Of a DNA stretch of 64,000 nucleotides, positions 63,964-64,000 are shown piece after piece. The translations under genes and the position numbers were made by a program. Under the pieces are notes generated by a model. The model did not search any database. It saw nothing but the letters and a program-made list of their open reading frames with translations, and was not told where the DNA came from. The stretch spans positions 124,001-188,000 of the forward strand of contig NZ_FOMW01000001.1 in NCBI RefSeq assembly GCF_900112755.1. Reading direction: 5' to 3'. The stretch comes from Sulfitobacter brevis (GTDB lineage Bacteria; Pseudomonadota; Alphaproteobacteria; Rhodobacterales; Rhodobacteraceae). The number at the start of each line of letters is the position of its first letter. The first letter of the stretch is position 1.

Positions 63964-64000
63964 ACTGCCCCCATGCCGCCCGTTGCCCCCGCTTGCAGAT
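63960..64000 (-). CDS. 3' end of the upstream importer gene (probably ATP-binding protein)
   Basis: Only the last 12 codons are in the window (LQAGATGGMGAV then stop TGA at 63962-63960). The stop overlaps the permease start as ATGA. Position and spacing suggest the ATPase of this ABC importer, but the sequence is too short to prove it. Confidence 0.4.
   Translation of the reverse strand, partial: LQAGATGGMGAV

Noticed and set aside
1..64000. CRISPR arrays, rRNA genes and further tRNA genes
   Set aside because: No regularly spaced repeats, no rRNA-like sequence, and no second cloverleaf were found when reading both strands.

Overview
The window looks like chromosome from an alphaproteobacterium of the Rhodobacteraceae (Roseobacter group). 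The supporting signs are high GC by eye, a class I lysyl-tRNA synthetase, the murA/DUF2948 and hisD/UPF0262/phosphatase arrangements, an NDUFS4-like complex I protein, and a small 'phasin/antifreeze-like' gene behind a CTGC-N3-GCAG operator. I cannot name the species.

Layout. 1-5.4 kb: a truncated membrane sensor gene, then a MarR regulator with an RND efflux adaptor and pump. 5.5-13 kb: tRNA-Thr(GGT), then housekeeping genes (murA, DUF2948, hisD, UPF0262, a low-molecular-weight phosphatase, a small lipoprotein, lepA) and an AT-richer DUF4145 gene fused to the end of lepA by a TAATG overlap. 13.7-19 kb: phnA-like gene, lytic transglycosylase, creA, and a translationally coupled pair of radical SAM protein and DUF4130-UdgX fusion. 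19-30 kb: a regulatory and efflux stretch with a GAF histidine kinase, two GbsR/MarR-type regulators (one truncated), a divergent second RND system, an RsbQ-like hydrolase coupled to a PAS histidine kinase, and an MDR-family oxidoreductase.

30.2-42.1 kb is an accessory island rich in transposon debris. It holds a broken tniQ, an IS3 remnant, an asparagine-synthase-like gene, a metallophosphoesterase overlapping a DUF6634-like gene, a second DUF6634-like gene, an apparently intact IS110/IS1111-type element, and an IS91-type element with an intact tyrosine recombinase and a frameshifted transposase. 42.1-64 kb returns to core content: NDUFS4-like gene, phasin-like gene, uvrB, envelope and stress genes, a large beta-helix protein, lysK, TerB, dacB, nadD, an amino-acid symporter with a UspA partner, ettA, a response regulator, a cold-shock gene, an L,D-transpeptidase, and an NMT1/THI5-type ABC importer that runs off the right edge.

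Best candidates for undescribed biology: (1) the RsbQ-like hydrolase and PAS histidine kinase pair, which resembles Bacillus RsbQ-RsbP but has a kinase output; (2) the metallophosphoesterase and DUF6634-like pair in the island; (3) the radical SAM/UdgX pair, a recognised association whose function is not settled; (4) the IS110 element, whose flanks should encode a bridge RNA. All protein calls come from reading translations and motifs; no database search was run.
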